Shown here: positions 54,151 to 63,677 of the stretch, in pieces
Numbering within the stretch: position 1 is the stretch's first letter
Layout: each line of letters opens with the position of its first letter
Assembly: GCA_964603595.1 (NCBI GenBank)
Contig: CAZRVN010000001.1
Location: forward strand, 124,001 to 188,000
Source of the DNA: JAQVEM01 sp964603595
Lineage (GTDB): Bacteria; Actinomycetota; Humimicrobiia; Humimicrobiales; Humimicrobiaceae
Direction: 5' to 3'
Length of the DNA stretch: 64,000 nt
Notes under the pieces: model-generated
The model's input: the letters and a program-made list of their open reading frames with translations, nothing else
What the model was told of the DNA's origin: nothing
Database searches by the model: none
Translations under genes and position numbers: made by a program

Positions 54151-54962
54151 GAAAGACAGTTTCACCATTAGTTAGAATATTCGTTTTTATAATAGCTATA
54201 ATATATTTCTTTCCAATTTTCTGGCTTATTCTGACAGGATTTAAACAGGAAGTTGATGTTGTTAACCTTACGCTTTTTTTTAATCCAACACTCGATCAAT
54301 ATAAACTAATATTTAGTGGAGGATTAGCAAAGTTTTTATTGAACTCGTTATTTATCACATTTACTGCAACACTTCTTGCAATGGTAGTCGGAACACCTGC
54401 ATCTTATGGAATCGTAATGATGTCAAGGATTAAAGCAGGGGGAGATAATATTTTCTTCTGGTTCATATCTACGATACTTTTACCTCCGGTTTGTGTTGTT
54501 ATTCCGGTATTTGTCGTATTGAATAGTATGGATATCCTGGATAACCACTGGAGTTTGATTTTTATTTATTCCGCAATAAACATTCCGATCGTTATATGGA
54601 TGATGCGTTCTTTTTTTAAGGATATTCCTATTGAATTAATAGAATCTGCAAGGATCGACGGTGCTTCCGAAACGACTGCATTTTTGAAAATTGTCTTCCC
54701 ATTAGCTCGAAGCGGTTTATCAGCCACGATTCTTTTATTAATAATTTTTATCTGGAATGAGTTTTTCTTCGCTCTTAACCTTACCTATTACAGTGCTTCT
54801 ACCTTACCTGTTTATGTATCGACTTTCATGACACAGGAAGGTTTATTCTGGGCAAAAATGAGCGCAATTTCGACCATAGCTATTCTTCCTCCAATAATTA
54901 TTGGCTGGATTAACCAGAAACAATTAATTCGTGGAATGACTATGGGTGCTATAAAGGGGTAA
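54147..54962 (+). CDS. Sugar ABC transporter permease (MalG type)
   Basis: A 271-residue permease with six predicted helices and the EAA loop ESARIDGASETTAFLKIVFP. The N-terminal IAIIYFFPIFWLILTGFK and the C-terminal tail GMTMGAIKG are characteristic of the second subunit of carbohydrate importers. It forms the channel with the preceding protein. A second FGGY kinase starts 85 bp later. Confidence 0.94.
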   Translation: MRKTVSPLVRIFVFIIAIIYFFPIFWLILTGFKQEVDVVNLTLFFNPTLDQYKLIFSGGLAKFLLNSLFITFTATLLAMVVGTPASYGIVMMSRIKAGGDNIFFWFISTILLPPVCVVIPVFVVLNSMDILDNHWSLIFIYSAINIPIVIWMMRSFFKDIPIELIESARIDGASETTAFLKIVFPLARSGLSATILLLIIFIWNEFFFALNLTYYSASTLPVYVSTFMTQEGLFWAKMSAISTIAILPPIIIGWINQKQLIRGMTMGAIKG

Positions 54963-55047
54963 TAATTTTCTTAAAGTTTTTGTTCTGTATATAAGCAAAT
55001 TATAAATTTATAAAATTATATAGAATTAATTACGGGGGCTAATTTTT

Positions 55048-56586
55048 ATGAAAGGTTATCTACTTGGTATAGATATCGGAACATCAGGTGCCAAGGGAAT
55101 TATAGGTGACTTAGATGGTAATATTATAAGTTCGCATACAATTTCTTATGAAGTTAGCATGCCTCATAAGTGCTGGGCTGAACACGATGCAAATAAAATA
55201 TGGTGGGATAGCTTTAAGACTATTTGCAGGGAAATGATGAGAAAAGGCAATATAGAGGGTAAAGAAATTCTTGCAGTAGGATGTAGTGGACTGGGACCTT
55301 CAATGGTACCTATAGATAATAGGGGAGACCCATTAAGGCCTGCTATTCTTTATGGAATTGATACAAGATCAGATAATGAAATTAAATATTGTAATAAATT
55401 ATTGGGATTAAAAAAAGTTCTTGAAACATCAGGTCAAAAATTATCTTCACAATCAGTAGGTACTAAAATATTATGGTATAAAAATAATGAGTCTGATAGA
55501 TATAGTAAAACTACTAAGATACTGACAGCCAATGGATTTATAATATATAAACTTACCGGAAAGTATTCAATAGATATATGTTCAGCAATTTTTTTCTGCC
55601 CGCTTTTTAACCTTAAAATGCTTTCATGGGATTTCGAAATAAGTAAAAAAGTCGGAATATCGATTGATATATTACCTGAATTATATCATCCTTCTAAAAT
55701 AGTCGGTACTGTTACCGGTAATGCAGTCAGAGATACCGGATTGGCAGAAGGAACTCCTGTTATAGCTGGTGCGGTTGACGCATTTGCTGAGGCAGTAGGG
55801 GCAAGTGCAGTTGAAGAAGGGGATATTTATCTATCCTATGCGACTACAATGACTATAATCATAAATTCATGTTCTTTAAAAATACATCCTGAGCTATGGG
55901 CCAATATGCATTATATTCCCGATATTTATACTCTAATAGGAGGTATGGCTACATCAGGTGCACTTACCAAGTGGTTTATTAAAAATTTTATAAACAGAAA
56001 AGAAAAAGAATTTATAAAAAAAGGAACCAATATATATGATTATATAATTAGTATGGCCGAGAGAGTACCGGCTGGCTCAGAAGGTCTTATTATACTTCCT
56101 TACTTCAGTGGTGAGAGAACACCAATAAATGATAATCTGGCCAGAGGAATAATTGCCGGTCTTACACTATCACATACGAGGGAACACATATACCGTGCGA
56201 TTCTTGAAGGTACAGCATATAGCGTTGCTCACCATTTAGATATAATAAAAAATCTTAATATATACCCTAAAAAAATAATTTCATCAGGTGGAGGAATTGA
56301 AAATAGAGCATGGACTCAAATTGTTAGTGATGTGACCGGCTTAAAGCAGATATGTATAGGTGAAAAAGGGTATAGTGCCTCCATAGGAAATGCATATATG
56401 GCAGGCTTTGGTGCAGGGATATTCAAAGACTTTTCTGTATTAAAAGAAAAATGGGCTAATGTATCAAGAGTAATAGAACCTGATATAGAAAAACATAAAA
56501 AGTATGTGAAGTATATCAAAATTTATAAAAATCTTTATAAGAATACAAAAAGAGATATCCATAATCTGGCAAAATCATTCAAATGA
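55048..56586 (+). CDS. FGGY-family carbohydrate kinase (xylulokinase-like), second copy
   Basis: A 512-residue sugar kinase. The phosphate loop is YLLGIDIGTSGAKGIIGD, the sugar site ILYGIDTRSDNEIKY and VIAGAVDAFAEAVGASAV, and the adenosine motif IISSGGGIENRAWTQIVSDV. The catalytic Asp is in AVDAF. It is better matched to the importer than the first kinase because it follows the permeases in the same direction with a good ribosome site. The substrate is likely a ketopentose or related sugar, not provable here. Confidence 0.9.
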   Translation: MKGYLLGIDIGTSGAKGIIGDLDGNIISSHTISYEVSMPHKCWAEHDANKIWWDSFKTICREMMRKGNIEGKEILAVGCSGLGPSMVPIDNRGDPLRPAILYGIDTRSDNEIKYCNKLLGLKKVLETSGQKLSSQSVGTKILWYKNNESDRYSKTTKILTANGFIIYKLTGKYSIDICSAIFFCPLFNLKMLSWDFEISKKVGISIDILPELYHPSKIVGTVTGNAVRDTGLAEGTPVIAGAVDAFAEAVGASAVEEGDIYLSYATTMTIIINSCSLKIHPELWANMHYIPDIYTLIGGMATSGALTKWFIKNFINRKEKEFIKKGTNIYDYIISMAERVPAGSEGLIILPYFSGERTPINDNLARGIIAGLTLSHTREHIYRAILEGTAYSVAHHLDIIKNLNIYPKKIISSGGGIENRAWTQIVSDVTGLKQICIGEKGYSASIGNAYMAGFGAGIFKDFSVLKEKWANVSRVIEPDIEKHKKYVKYIKIYKNLYKNTKRDIHNLAKSFK

Positions 56587-56717
56587 ATGGAAAGATTATA
56601 TTATAGAAATAGTGTGAGAGAGAGCTTTGATAAAAACTATAATTTTATTTAGATAAATATGATAAATATTAGAAATTTTAACCAAATATGTAATAAAAAA
56701 TATTATTTCTGGAAAGG

Positions 56718-59069
56718 ATGGGTAGAATAGTGGTAAGAGGAATAAAATCGATTTTCAAAAATAAAAAGGAATTTTTAGAATTTAAAAAGATTCCCGTATG
56801 CAGCTATCAAAAGGATATAGATAGTGAAATAAAAGAATCCGGCTTTACCAGAAAAGAAGCAATAGACCTGCTTGAGCAAATGTATATGATCAGAGCCCTG
56901 GAAGAAATGCTGGCTGAAATAAGTGCAGGCGTCTATAAACCCCTGCCAAAATTTTCATATATAGGTCCCACACATCTTTCAATAGGGCAGGAAGCTGTTC
57001 CTTCAGGAGCAACCTATTCTATAGGTAAAGATGACCTTATAACAAGCTCTCACCGTGGCCATGGTGACGCTATGGCGAAAGGATATAATACAATAAAAAA
57101 AATGGATAAAGATGAACTTTTAGCACTATTAAAATCGCGTATTAGATATCTGGAAGCTATAGGAGAGAAGTTAAGTAGCAGCGATTCATTGGATAATTTG
57201 CAGGAAAAAGCCCTAAAAATTCATGTTTACAGAATGATTTCAGAACTTTTTGGAAGAAACCATGGTTACTGCCGTGGTGTTGGCGGAGGAATGCATATTG
57301 CTGACTTTGAAACAGGACATCTCGGCGCAAATGCAATTGTAGGAGGTCATGTACCTATTGCAGTAGGTGCTGCCATGTCATTAAGGTATAAAAAACAGGA
57401 CAGTATTGTGTTATGCCTGGCAGGAGATGGCTCCTTTAGTAATGGAGTAGTTTTGGAGTCATTAAATATAGCTTCAATGAAACAGTTTAAAAATGGGCTT
57501 ATGAGCAGAAAGTTTGGGGTACCAATAATATTTGGCATAGTGAATAACCAGTATGCTATGTCAGGGCAAGAAAATGGAGAAATCACAGGTATTGATTTCC
57601 TAGCACGTAGAGCTGCTGGATTTGATTTAGACATTATGCATGCGGAAGTTGTAGACGGAATGAATGTTCTGGCAGTTGCTGACTCAGTAAAAAGGGCCAG
57701 AGAAATAATAAAAGAAGGCAAGGGCCCTGTATTAATTGAATTTATGACTTACCGCTATAAGGGACACAGTCTATCTGACCCCCTGACATATAGGGATCGT
57801 GAAGAACTTAAATGCTGGAAAGAACGTGATGCAATAACAACCTATGAAGGAAAAATTACAGGAGCAAATTTTCATGAAAAACAGGAAGGAAAAATAACCC
57901 GGAAGGAAATAGAATCTTTAAAAGAAAAAGTATATAACAGAAATGAATCTATGGCTGTTTTTGCTTCAAATGCTCCTTTTCCAGAAGACGACAGTATACT
58001 TAAGCATCTTTTTTCTTTAAAAGCTGAAAAGGAAGTCCCAGAAGAATTTTCAAATCCTAAATTAGAATCCCCGGTACCTAAATATAAGAGGGATTCAAAT
58101 GGAAGAATAAATTCACGTTTTGCAATAAGGGAAGCATTAGTGGAAGAAATGGCACGTGACAGCAGAGTGGTATTATATGGGGAAGATGTTGCAGATTACG
58201 GAGGAGCTTTTGGAGTAACAAATGACCTACTCAGGACTTTCGGAAGAAACAGGGTCTTTAATATTTCTATATCTGAATCAGGAATGGTCGGGTCTGCAGT
58301 AGGAATGGCCGTAACTGGGCTAAAACCGGTGATAGAGATTATGTATAATGATTTTATAATGCAGGCACTTGGTCAAATTGGCAATCAGGCAGCAAAATGG
58401 AGCTACATGTCTGGTGGCCAGATAAGTGTTCCTATGGTTATAAGGACTACAATTGGAGGTGGTAAGGGATATGCTGGGCAACATTCACAATCACTGGAAG
58501 CTCTTGTTACTCATATTCCCGGTCTAAAAGTAGTAGCTCCTTCAACACCTTATGACTTTAAAGGGTTACTTAAATCAGCAATAAGGGATTATAATCCGGT
58601 AATATTTTTCGAACAGCAATTTATTTACAATAGCATGGGAAATGTTCCGGAAGAAGAATATCTTGTTCCAATAGGAAAGGCAAATGTGCTTAAAAAAGGC
58701 AGCGATGTTACTATTATATGCTGGTCATATATGGTAGAGCAATCAATTAAAGCAGCAAAAAAATTGGAAGAAGATGGAATCTACGCAGAGGTAATAGATA
58801 TAAGGACTCTTATACCACTGGACATAGATACCATAGCTAACTCGGTCAAAAAAACAGGCAGGGTAGTGGTAACTGCTCAGGAAGTTGAACAAAGTGGTTT
58901 TATGTCAGAATTGGTAACACAGATACAGGAAAAAGTATTTGACTGGCTGGATGCACCAATACAGAGACTAGGTGCTCCTAACGGCATTCCGCCTTCAGCA
59001 ATGAATCTGGAAAAAATATTCTTACCTGATTCTGAGAAATTGATTAATATTATCAAAAATAATTTTTAG
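56718..59069 (+). CDS. Fused E1 alpha/beta thiamine-diphosphate dehydrogenase (2-oxoacid/acetoin type)
   Basis: A 783-residue protein joining both E1 subunits. The alpha half (about 45-430) has the ThDP motif AGDGSFSNGVVLESLNIAS...IVNNQYAMSG and the loop YRYKGHSLSDPLTYR. The beta half (about 450-783) has FAIREALVEEMARDSRVVLYGEDV, ETIxN-like SESGMVGSAVGMAVTG, and VVTAQEVEQSGFMSELVT. An extra charged helical stretch (about residues 130-180) interrupts the alpha half after SSHRGHGDAMAKGY. E1 oxidatively decarboxylates a 2-oxoacid or cleaves acetoin and passes the acyl group to E2, encoded next. Substrate unresolved. The ATG abuts GGAAAGG with no spacer; GTG 56730 is a plausible alternative start. 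Confidence 0.9.
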   Translation: MGRIVVRGIKSIFKNKKEFLEFKKIPVCSYQKDIDSEIKESGFTRKEAIDLLEQMYMIRALEEMLAEISAGVYKPLPKFSYIGPTHLSIGQEAVPSGATYSIGKDDLITSSHRGHGDAMAKGYNTIKKMDKDELLALLKSRIRYLEAIGEKLSSSDSLDNLQEKALKIHVYRMISELFGRNHGYCRGVGGGMHIADFETGHLGANAIVGGHVPIAVGAAMSLRYKKQDSIVLCLAGDGSFSNGVVLESLNIASMKQFKNGLMSRKFGVPIIFGIVNNQYAMSGQENGEITGIDFLARRAAGFDLDIMHAEVVDGMNVLAVADSVKRAREIIKEGKGPVLIEFMTYRYKGHSLSDPLTYRDREELKCWKERDAITTYEGKITGANFHEKQEGKITRKEIESLKEKVYNRNESMAVFASNAPFPEDDSILKHLFSLKAEKEVPEEFSNPKLESPVPKYKRDSNGRINSRFAIREALVEEMARDSRVVLYGEDVADYGGAFGVTNDLLRTFGRNRVFNISISESGMVGSAVGMAVTGLKPVIEIMYNDFIMQALGQIGNQAAKWSYMSGGQISVPMVIRTTIGGGKGYAGQHSQSLEALVTHIPGLKVVAPSTPYDFKGLLKSAIRDYNPVIFFEQQFIYNSMGNVPEEEYLVPIGKANVLKKGSDVTIICWSYMVEQSIKAAKKLEEDGIYAEVIDIRTLIPLDIDTIANSVKKTGRVVVTAQEVEQSGFMSELVTQIQEKVFDWLDAPIQRLGAPNGIPPSAMNLEKIFLPDSEKLINIIKNNF

Positions 59070-59153
59070 TAACAAAATTGTAAATTTTTATATATATAAA
59101 AAACTTTTATATTCAACAATATAAGCTTTATGTAAGAAGTCAGGAGGATAAGC

Positions 59154-60404
59154 ATGTATGATGTAATTATGCCAAAGTTAGGGCTTACTATGGAATCAGG
59201 AACTATTGAAAAATGGCATAAGAAAGAAGGAGATAAAGTAAAAAAAGGGGATGTTCTATTTGAAGTAATGACTGATAAGGTTACACTTGAAGTTGAATCT
59301 TATTATTCCGGATATCTTAAAAAAATATTATCAAAAGAAGGAGAAGAAGTACCTGTAAAAGAAGTATTAGCTTATATTGGCGAAAAAGACGAAAAAATAT
59401 CATCCATAAACAAAAAAAGCTCCAAACAAGATATAGGAAGAGAAAATGATAAAAAATTGCAGAAAATACGAACAAAAGCCAAAAAAAAAGAAAAAGTTAA
59501 AGATACATTATTAAAAGAAAAAATAAAAATATCACCGCTTGCAAGAAAACTTGCAAAAGAGATGGATGTTAATGTTGCTAGGGTTGAAGGTACTGGTCCC
59601 AGTGGGAGAATAACTAAAAAAGATATTTTAAAGTATTCCAAGGACAGTGAGGAAGAGGATAGTCGCGAGCCAGTAAGGGAAAGATTAGCAGCAGTCCAGG
59701 AACAAAAGATAAAAATAAGAACAGTATCTAATCTTAAAGGTACAAGAAAGATAATAGCTGAAAGGATGAGCTATTCAAAGTCTAGTATCCCTCACATCGT
59801 TTTAAATTCAGTAGCAAATGCTACAAGTCTTATTAAGATGAGAGAATCACTTAAAGATAAGGTATTATCCAAATATAAAATAAAAATAACCTATACAGAT
59901 TTTCTACTTAAAATATGCGCAGTTGCACTCAGTGAAAACCTTGAATTGAATTCAACTCTAAAAGTCGACAATTATATTATTTATGAAGATGTAAATATGG
60001 GAGTTGCTGTTTCTTCAAAAGGGGGGCTTGTGGTTCCTACTATTTTTAATTGTGACAGTCTCGGCATACTCGAGATTTCAAAGAAAAGAAAGGAATTAGT
60101 AGAAAGAGCAAGAGATGGAAAGCTCAAGCTTGATGAAATTCAAAACGGAACATTTACCATGACCAATCTTGGCATGTTTGGAATAAGATCTTTTTCAGCT
60201 ATAATAAACCCTCCCCAGTCTGCTATACTTGCAGTAGGTGAGATTTATAATGCTTCGGTATTTATTAATGATAAAATAGAAAAGAATTCATTTATTAATT
60301 TAACATTATCTTGCGACCATAGAATTATAGATGGAGAAATAGGCTCAAGATTCCTAAAAAGGGTAGTGGAACTAATAGAAAGCCCTGAGATTCTTGTTAT
60401 ATAA
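59154..60404 (+). CDS. Dihydrolipoamide acyltransferase (E2)
   Basis: A 416-residue E2 core enzyme. One lipoyl domain (1-78) carries the lipoylated Lys42 in EVMTDKVTLEVES. A lysine-rich linker leads to the E3-binding domain (about 120-160, ISPLARKLAKEMDVNVARVEG, GPSGRITKKDIL). The acyltransferase domain (about 190-416) ends with the catalytic motif CDHRIIDGEIGSRFLKRV. It pairs with the fused E1 85 bp upstream. No E3 (dihydrolipoamide dehydrogenase) is in the window, so the complex must share one. Confidence 0.95.
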   Translation: MYDVIMPKLGLTMESGTIEKWHKKEGDKVKKGDVLFEVMTDKVTLEVESYYSGYLKKILSKEGEEVPVKEVLAYIGEKDEKISSINKKSSKQDIGRENDKKLQKIRTKAKKKEKVKDTLLKEKIKISPLARKLAKEMDVNVARVEGTGPSGRITKKDILKYSKDSEEEDSREPVRERLAAVQEQKIKIRTVSNLKGTRKIIAERMSYSKSSIPHIVLNSVANATSLIKMRESLKDKVLSKYKIKITYTDFLLKICAVALSENLELNSTLKVDNYIIYEDVNMGVAVSSKGGLVVPTIFNCDSLGILEISKKRKELVERARDGKLKLDEIQNGTFTMTNLGMFGIRSFSAIINPPQSAILAVGEIYNASVFINDKIEKNSFINLTLSCDHRIIDGEIGSRFLKRVVELIESPEILVI

Positions 60405-60583
60405 TTTATGGAAGATGTTAATCTAATATATTTTCTAATTACATAAATAAGATTATCCATTTATGCTCTGGGCTGTTTAGGATCTCACTTTGCAATTTAA
60501 GTCCATTTTTTAAAAAGTTAAAATGATAATCTTATAAAAAACCTTTAAAAGAGAATTGATCCATATCCAAGGAGTAATTCCTG

Positions 60584-60612
60584 TTGACTTAAACTTATGC
60601 TATAGTTAAAAT
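60584..60612 (+). promoter_or_regulatory. Candidate promoter upstream of rny
   Basis: TTGACT (60584-60589), 17 bp, TAAAAT (60607-60612). Transcription would begin near 60619 and run 360 nt before rny, through two hairpins. Confidence 0.5.
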
Positions 60613-60790
60613 AATAATAAATATATATTTAAGATTACTTGATTTATAAGTTAATTTGCGCAGAAATCATAATATTTAAGGAATATTATTAGCGATAGAA
60701 ATAAAAGTTAAAGTTAAAAAAAGTTTTTAAGGATTTAAGTTAAGTAAAAATACAGTATTTCAATTGCTAATGATGATTTTATAGCAAAAT

Positions 60791-60820
60791 AAAAAGAGAT
60801 TTAGTTTAAAACTCTTTTTT
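60791..60820 (+). terminator. Weak hairpin with T run
   Basis: AAAAAGAG (60791-60798) pairs with CTCTTTTT (60812-60819), with a 13-nt loop and one further T. AT-rich, so stability is low. It may be a terminator of either strand. Confidence 0.35.
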
Positions 60821-60930
60821 ATATAAACAAATTATGATGTTTGCTTATTACAGCAATAATTGTTTTATATTGTATGCATTAATTTTAGGTTTCTGTTAAA
60901 GATATTTTGATAGTTTAAGATTAATTTATA

Positions 60931-60957
60931 AGTCGAGTAGCTAACTCGGCTTTTTTT
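60931..60957 (+). terminator. Rho-independent terminator immediately before rny
   Basis: AGTCGAGT (60931-60938) pairs with ACTCGGCT (60944-60951), eight pairs with one G-U, loop AGCTA, followed by T through 60957. The rny ribosome site begins only 5 nt later, so rny is either transcribed by read-through or controlled by attenuation. Confidence 0.75.
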
Positions 60958-60978
60958 ATTTGGAAGGAAGGTTAAAAA

Positions 60979-62520
60979 ATGGATTTATTATTAAAAATAG
61001 CTGCATTGAGCATTGCGATAGTACTTGGTTTTTTTGTTGGCTTTTTTTTCAGGAAATACATTATAGATTCAAAGCTTAGCTCAGCAGAGCAAAGAGCAAA
61101 TTCTTTACTTAATAATGCTAAAAAAGAAGTTTCAAACTTAAAAAAAGAGATAATGCTTGAGGGTAAAGAGGAGGTACAGAATTTAAAAACAAACGCTGAG
61201 GATGAGATAAAAAAACAGAAATCCGAACTAAAAAAAAGAGAGGACAGGTTAATAGGCAGGGAGGATTCCATTGAGAAGAAGGCGTATTATCTGGATAAAA
61301 AAGAACAGGAAGTAAAAAAGAAAAAAGATGAAGTTGAAAGTAAAAATAAAGAATTAACTGATGTGCTAAAAAAAGAAATATTAAGACTGGAAGCTATTGC
61401 AGAGTTAACGAAAGAAGAAGCAAAAGCAATCCTTGTTAAAAAGATTGAAGATGATGCAAAATATGAATCTGCAAAGGAGTTAAGGAATATTGAATCAAAG
61501 TTTAAAGAGGAAGCAGACACAAAGGCAAAAAAAATAATCTCACAGGCAATACAGAGATGTGCCCTTGACCATGTAAGTGAGTCCACGGTATCAGTAGTAA
61601 ATTTACCCAATGATGAAATGAAAGGGAGGATAATAGGAAGAGAGGGAAGGAATATCAGGATTTTTGAGAACCTTACAGGTATAAACATAATAGTTGATGA
61701 TACTCCCGAAGCTGTTATACTATCTTCATTTGACCCTGTGAGAAGAGAAATTGCAAGGGTTACACTGGAAAATCTTATAATGGACGGAAGAATACACCCT
61801 GCTAAAATTGAGGAAATGTATGAAAAAGCAAGTAAAATCGTTTATGACGAAATAAAACAAGAAGGAGAGCAGGCAGTATTTGACACAGGAATATCAGAGT
61901 TAAATCCGGGATTGGTTAAGGTTCTGGGCAGGCTAAAATATAGAACAAGTTATGGGCAAAATGTTTTAATGCATTCAAAGGAAGTAGCATATGTTGCCGG
62001 AATAATTGCTTCAGAACTTGGAATGAATGTTAAAAAAGCAAAAAGAGCGGGACTTCTTCATGATATAGGTAAAGCGCTGACACATGACATTGAAGGTTCT
62101 CATGCAATAATCGGGGCGGAACTTGCAAAGAGATTAAATGAAGATGACGAGATATGCCATGCAATAAGAGCACACCACAATGAAGTTGAGGCAAATACTG
62201 TACTTGATGTTATTATACAGGCATCTGACCAGATATCAGGTGGCAGACCGGGTGCAAGAAGAGAAACACTGGAAAGTTATATAAAAAGATTAGAAACTCT
62301 GGAAAAAATTGCAACTGATTTTAAGGGAATTGAAAAAGCATATGCTATACAGGCTGGTAGAGAAATAAGGGTCATGGTTAAGCCCGAAGAAGTTAATGAA
62401 GAAATGTCTTTTGTCCTGGCAAAGGATATAGCAAAGGAAATAGAGAAGGAAATGGAGTATCCCGGCCAGATTAAAGTAACAGTTATAAGAGAGAGCAGAG
62501 CTATAGATTATGCAAAATAG
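60979..62520 (+). CDS. rny: Ribonuclease Y
   Basis: A 513-residue membrane-anchored endoribonuclease that starts decay of many mRNAs. One N-terminal helix (about 4-26) is followed by a long coiled coil (30-200), a KH RNA-binding domain (about 205-270, MKGRIIGREGRNIRIFE) and the HD catalytic domain with His-Asp in GLLHDIGKALTHDIEGSHA and AIRAHHNEVEANT. The ribosome site GGAAGGAAGG is strong. Its end overlaps the next gene by 11 bp, so the GHKL ATPase is translated in step with it. Confidence 0.97.
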   Translation: MDLLLKIAALSIAIVLGFFVGFFFRKYIIDSKLSSAEQRANSLLNNAKKEVSNLKKEIMLEGKEEVQNLKTNAEDEIKKQKSELKKREDRLIGREDSIEKKAYYLDKKEQEVKKKKDEVESKNKELTDVLKKEILRLEAIAELTKEEAKAILVKKIEDDAKYESAKELRNIESKFKEEADTKAKKIISQAIQRCALDHVSESTVSVVNLPNDEMKGRIIGREGRNIRIFENLTGINIIVDDTPEAVILSSFDPVRREIARVTLENLIMDGRIHPAKIEEMYEKASKIVYDEIKQEGEQAVFDTGISELNPGLVKVLGRLKYRTSYGQNVLMHSKEVAYVAGIIASELGMNVKKAKRAGLLHDIGKALTHDIEGSHAIIGAELAKRLNEDDEICHAIRAHHNEVEANTVLDVIIQASDQISGGRPGARRETLESYIKRLETLEKIATDFKGIEKAYAIQAGREIRVMVKPEEVNEEMSFVLAKDIAKEIEKEMEYPGQIKVTVIRESRAIDYAK

Positions 62521-63652
62521 TCCTGATTTAAATAAATTTCTTTCTGAATTAAATATAAAAGATTCTATTAATATCGAAGAAGATCTTGGAGATGGTTACG
62601 TAAGATTAAAAATTTCCGAAGCAGAAAGGCGGCAGGCCCTCCAGGATATAAACTGTGTTGAAGACATAATAGTAGAATTGCTGAGAAACAGCAGGGACGC
62701 AGGCAGCAAGAATATTTTTATTGGGACAAAGAAAATTGAGGACAAAAGAAGAAAAATATATCTTATAGATGACGGTAATGGCATACCTCCCAATCTACAG
62801 AGTCTTATTTTCCAGTCAAGGGTAACATCCAAACTGGAAAATGGGAAAAAAGATTCATACGGTTTTCATGGTAGGGGAATGGCATTATTTTCAATAAAAT
62901 TAAATGTAGACGAAATAAGAATAGTTTTTTCCGACCGTTTCAAAGGAGCATCAATTTATGTAGATATAGACCTCTCAAAAATTACTGAAAAAAAGGATCA
63001 GTCAGTTATACCCCAGATAATTAAAATGGATGGAGATTTAAACATAATTGGAGGAGTAAACAATATAATAAAGACTATAATAGAATTTCAACTGCAAAAC
63101 AGGGATATAAATTTCTATTACGGAAGCCCGACACAGATACTTTCAACAATGAGAAATATAATAAAAAAAGATGGCAGCAGTAGCAGTTATCCAAAGTTTG
63201 ATAAATGGGAAAAATTAGTTAAATTCGTTAATAAAAATAATATAAAGGTAACTGAGATTCCTATTCTTACTGACAATTACAATCTAATGGAAAAGATATC
63301 CAGGAATATATTTAACATGGATATATCACAGAGGGGCATACAGAGGATTATATATAACGAGATTAACGAACTCAACCCCCTGAAAATAACAACTAATGTT
63401 AATTTTAGTGAGGAATCAGATGAATATGATGAAAATAAAACTGCTGAGAAAGAAAAGAAATTAAAACTTCATGATGAGTTAAAACTGGCGGGAAGGTTTA
63501 AAGACGGGGAGATAAAGAGTATAATTGAAACAGTAGAAGAAAAGGTCAGGGAGTTAGGCAATAAGTATTTTATTACTACAGTAAGTAATACAGAATGTAA
63601 AAAGGTAAATAATACTATTAAATTATTTATTAAACTGAAGCAAAAAGAATAA
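62510..63652 (+). CDS. GHKL-type ATPase (MutL/Hsp90-like), unknown function
   Basis: A 380-residue protein. The N-terminal Bergerat fold is clear: N box VELLRNSRDAG (Glu56, Asn60), G1 box IDDGNGIPP (87-93), and G2 box GFHGRGMALFSIK (118-130). The Glu in the N box is of the kind that catalyses hydrolysis in MutL and Hsp90, and there is no phospho-acceptor His domain, so it is not a sensor kinase. The remainder (about 150-380) is not a domain I recognise; it has a charged acidic-lysine tract near 305-325. It lies between rny (11-bp overlap) and spoVS (25 bp), which argues for a role linked to RNA decay or to the SpoVS pathway. Function unknown. Confidence 0.85.
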   Translation: MQNSPDLNKFLSELNIKDSINIEEDLGDGYVRLKISEAERRQALQDINCVEDIIVELLRNSRDAGSKNIFIGTKKIEDKRRKIYLIDDGNGIPPNLQSLIFQSRVTSKLENGKKDSYGFHGRGMALFSIKLNVDEIRIVFSDRFKGASIYVDIDLSKITEKKDQSVIPQIIKMDGDLNIIGGVNNIIKTIIEFQLQNRDINFYYGSPTQILSTMRNIIKKDGSSSSYPKFDKWEKLVKFVNKNNIKVTEIPILTDNYNLMEKISRNIFNMDISQRGIQRIIYNEINELNPLKITTNVNFSEESDEYDENKTAEKEKKLKLHDELKLAGRFKDGEIKSIIETVEEKVRELGNKYFITTVSNTECKKVNNTIKLFIKLKQKE

Positions 63653-63677
63653 TAAATTAAGATAGCAAATTAATAAT

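Larger units (their letters stand above)
60405..60978. other. Untranslated region before rny, 574 bp
   Basis: No reading frame worth calling. It contains a fair promoter (60584-60612), a weak hairpin with T run (60791-60820) and a good terminator (60931-60957) that ends only 21 nt before the rny start. It could hold a small RNA of about 340 nt or an attenuated leader of rny. Confidence 0.55.
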
